From: Acidobacteriota bacterium
GTDB lineage: Bacteria; Planctomycetota; Phycisphaerae; WQYP01; JAJZKJ01
NCBI GenBank assembly: GCA_021804195.1
Contig: JAJZKJ010000147.1
Coordinates: forward strand, 1 to 6,095
Direction: 5' to 3'
Length of the DNA: 6,095 nt
The notes under the pieces: model-generated
What the model was told of the DNA's origin: nothing
Seen by the model: only the letters and a program-made list of their open reading frames with translations
The model's database searches: none
Program-made: the position numbers and the translations under genes
Shown: piece by piece, positions 6,039 through 6,095 of the stretch
Numbering within the stretch: position 1 is the stretch's first letter
Layout: each line of letters begins with the position of its first letter

Positions 6039-6095
6039 GTCTGCGATTATTTCATTTTTTTTCGCACCGCGCGGTTTCTTTCGCCAGGCCCGGGG

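Overview
The window looks like a chromosomal segment of a member of the Acidobacteriota, probably Terriglobia/Acidobacteriaceae. This is inferred from a GC-rich sequence, a small cupin almost identical in plan to the Granulicella tundricola hydroxynitrile lyase, and a secreted von Willebrand A-like protein of the type expanded in Acidobacteria. No rRNA, tRNA, CRISPR array or transposase gene is visible.

Layout, left to right. A secreted thioredoxin-fold (redoxin) protein runs leftward off the left edge (start at 242 or 251). It diverges from a secreted M48 zinc metallopeptidase (388-1359, +), with a perfect TATAAT box between them. The gap 1360-1536 and the first bases of the next gene hold a folded, inverted-repeat element (about 1430-1549) that resembles a structured RNA or a small non-autonomous repeat. 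A manganese-type cupin (1537-1953, -) and an AhpD/carboxymuconolactone-decarboxylase-like gene (2035-2568, +) diverge from an 81-bp intergenic region. The right half is one leftward series: a SprT-like zinc metallopeptidase (5205-6038, perhaps starting further right), a secreted VWFA-like protein (3963-5093) and selA (2522-3955). The selA 3' end overlaps the 3' end of the AhpD-like gene by 47 bp, tail to tail.

The main discovery is that the AhpD-like gene is interrupted by one in-frame TGA (2272-2274), exactly where the family has the second, catalytic Cys of its CxxCxxxH motif. The reading frame continues with full family similarity to 2568. A perfect 7-bp hairpin with a GGC loop begins 13 nt after the TGA, in the right place for a bacterial SECIS. 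The convergent neighbour is selA, which makes selenocysteine on tRNA(Sec). Together these make a strong case for a CxxU selenoprotein of 177 residues (Sec80), which ordinary gene callers would split or truncate.

Working model (inference): the cupin and the selenocysteine AhpD-like protein form a small redox or detoxification pair sharing a divergent control region, and selA next door supplies part of the machinery for decoding the UGA. selB, selC and selD are not in the window and must lie elsewhere in the genome if the model is right.
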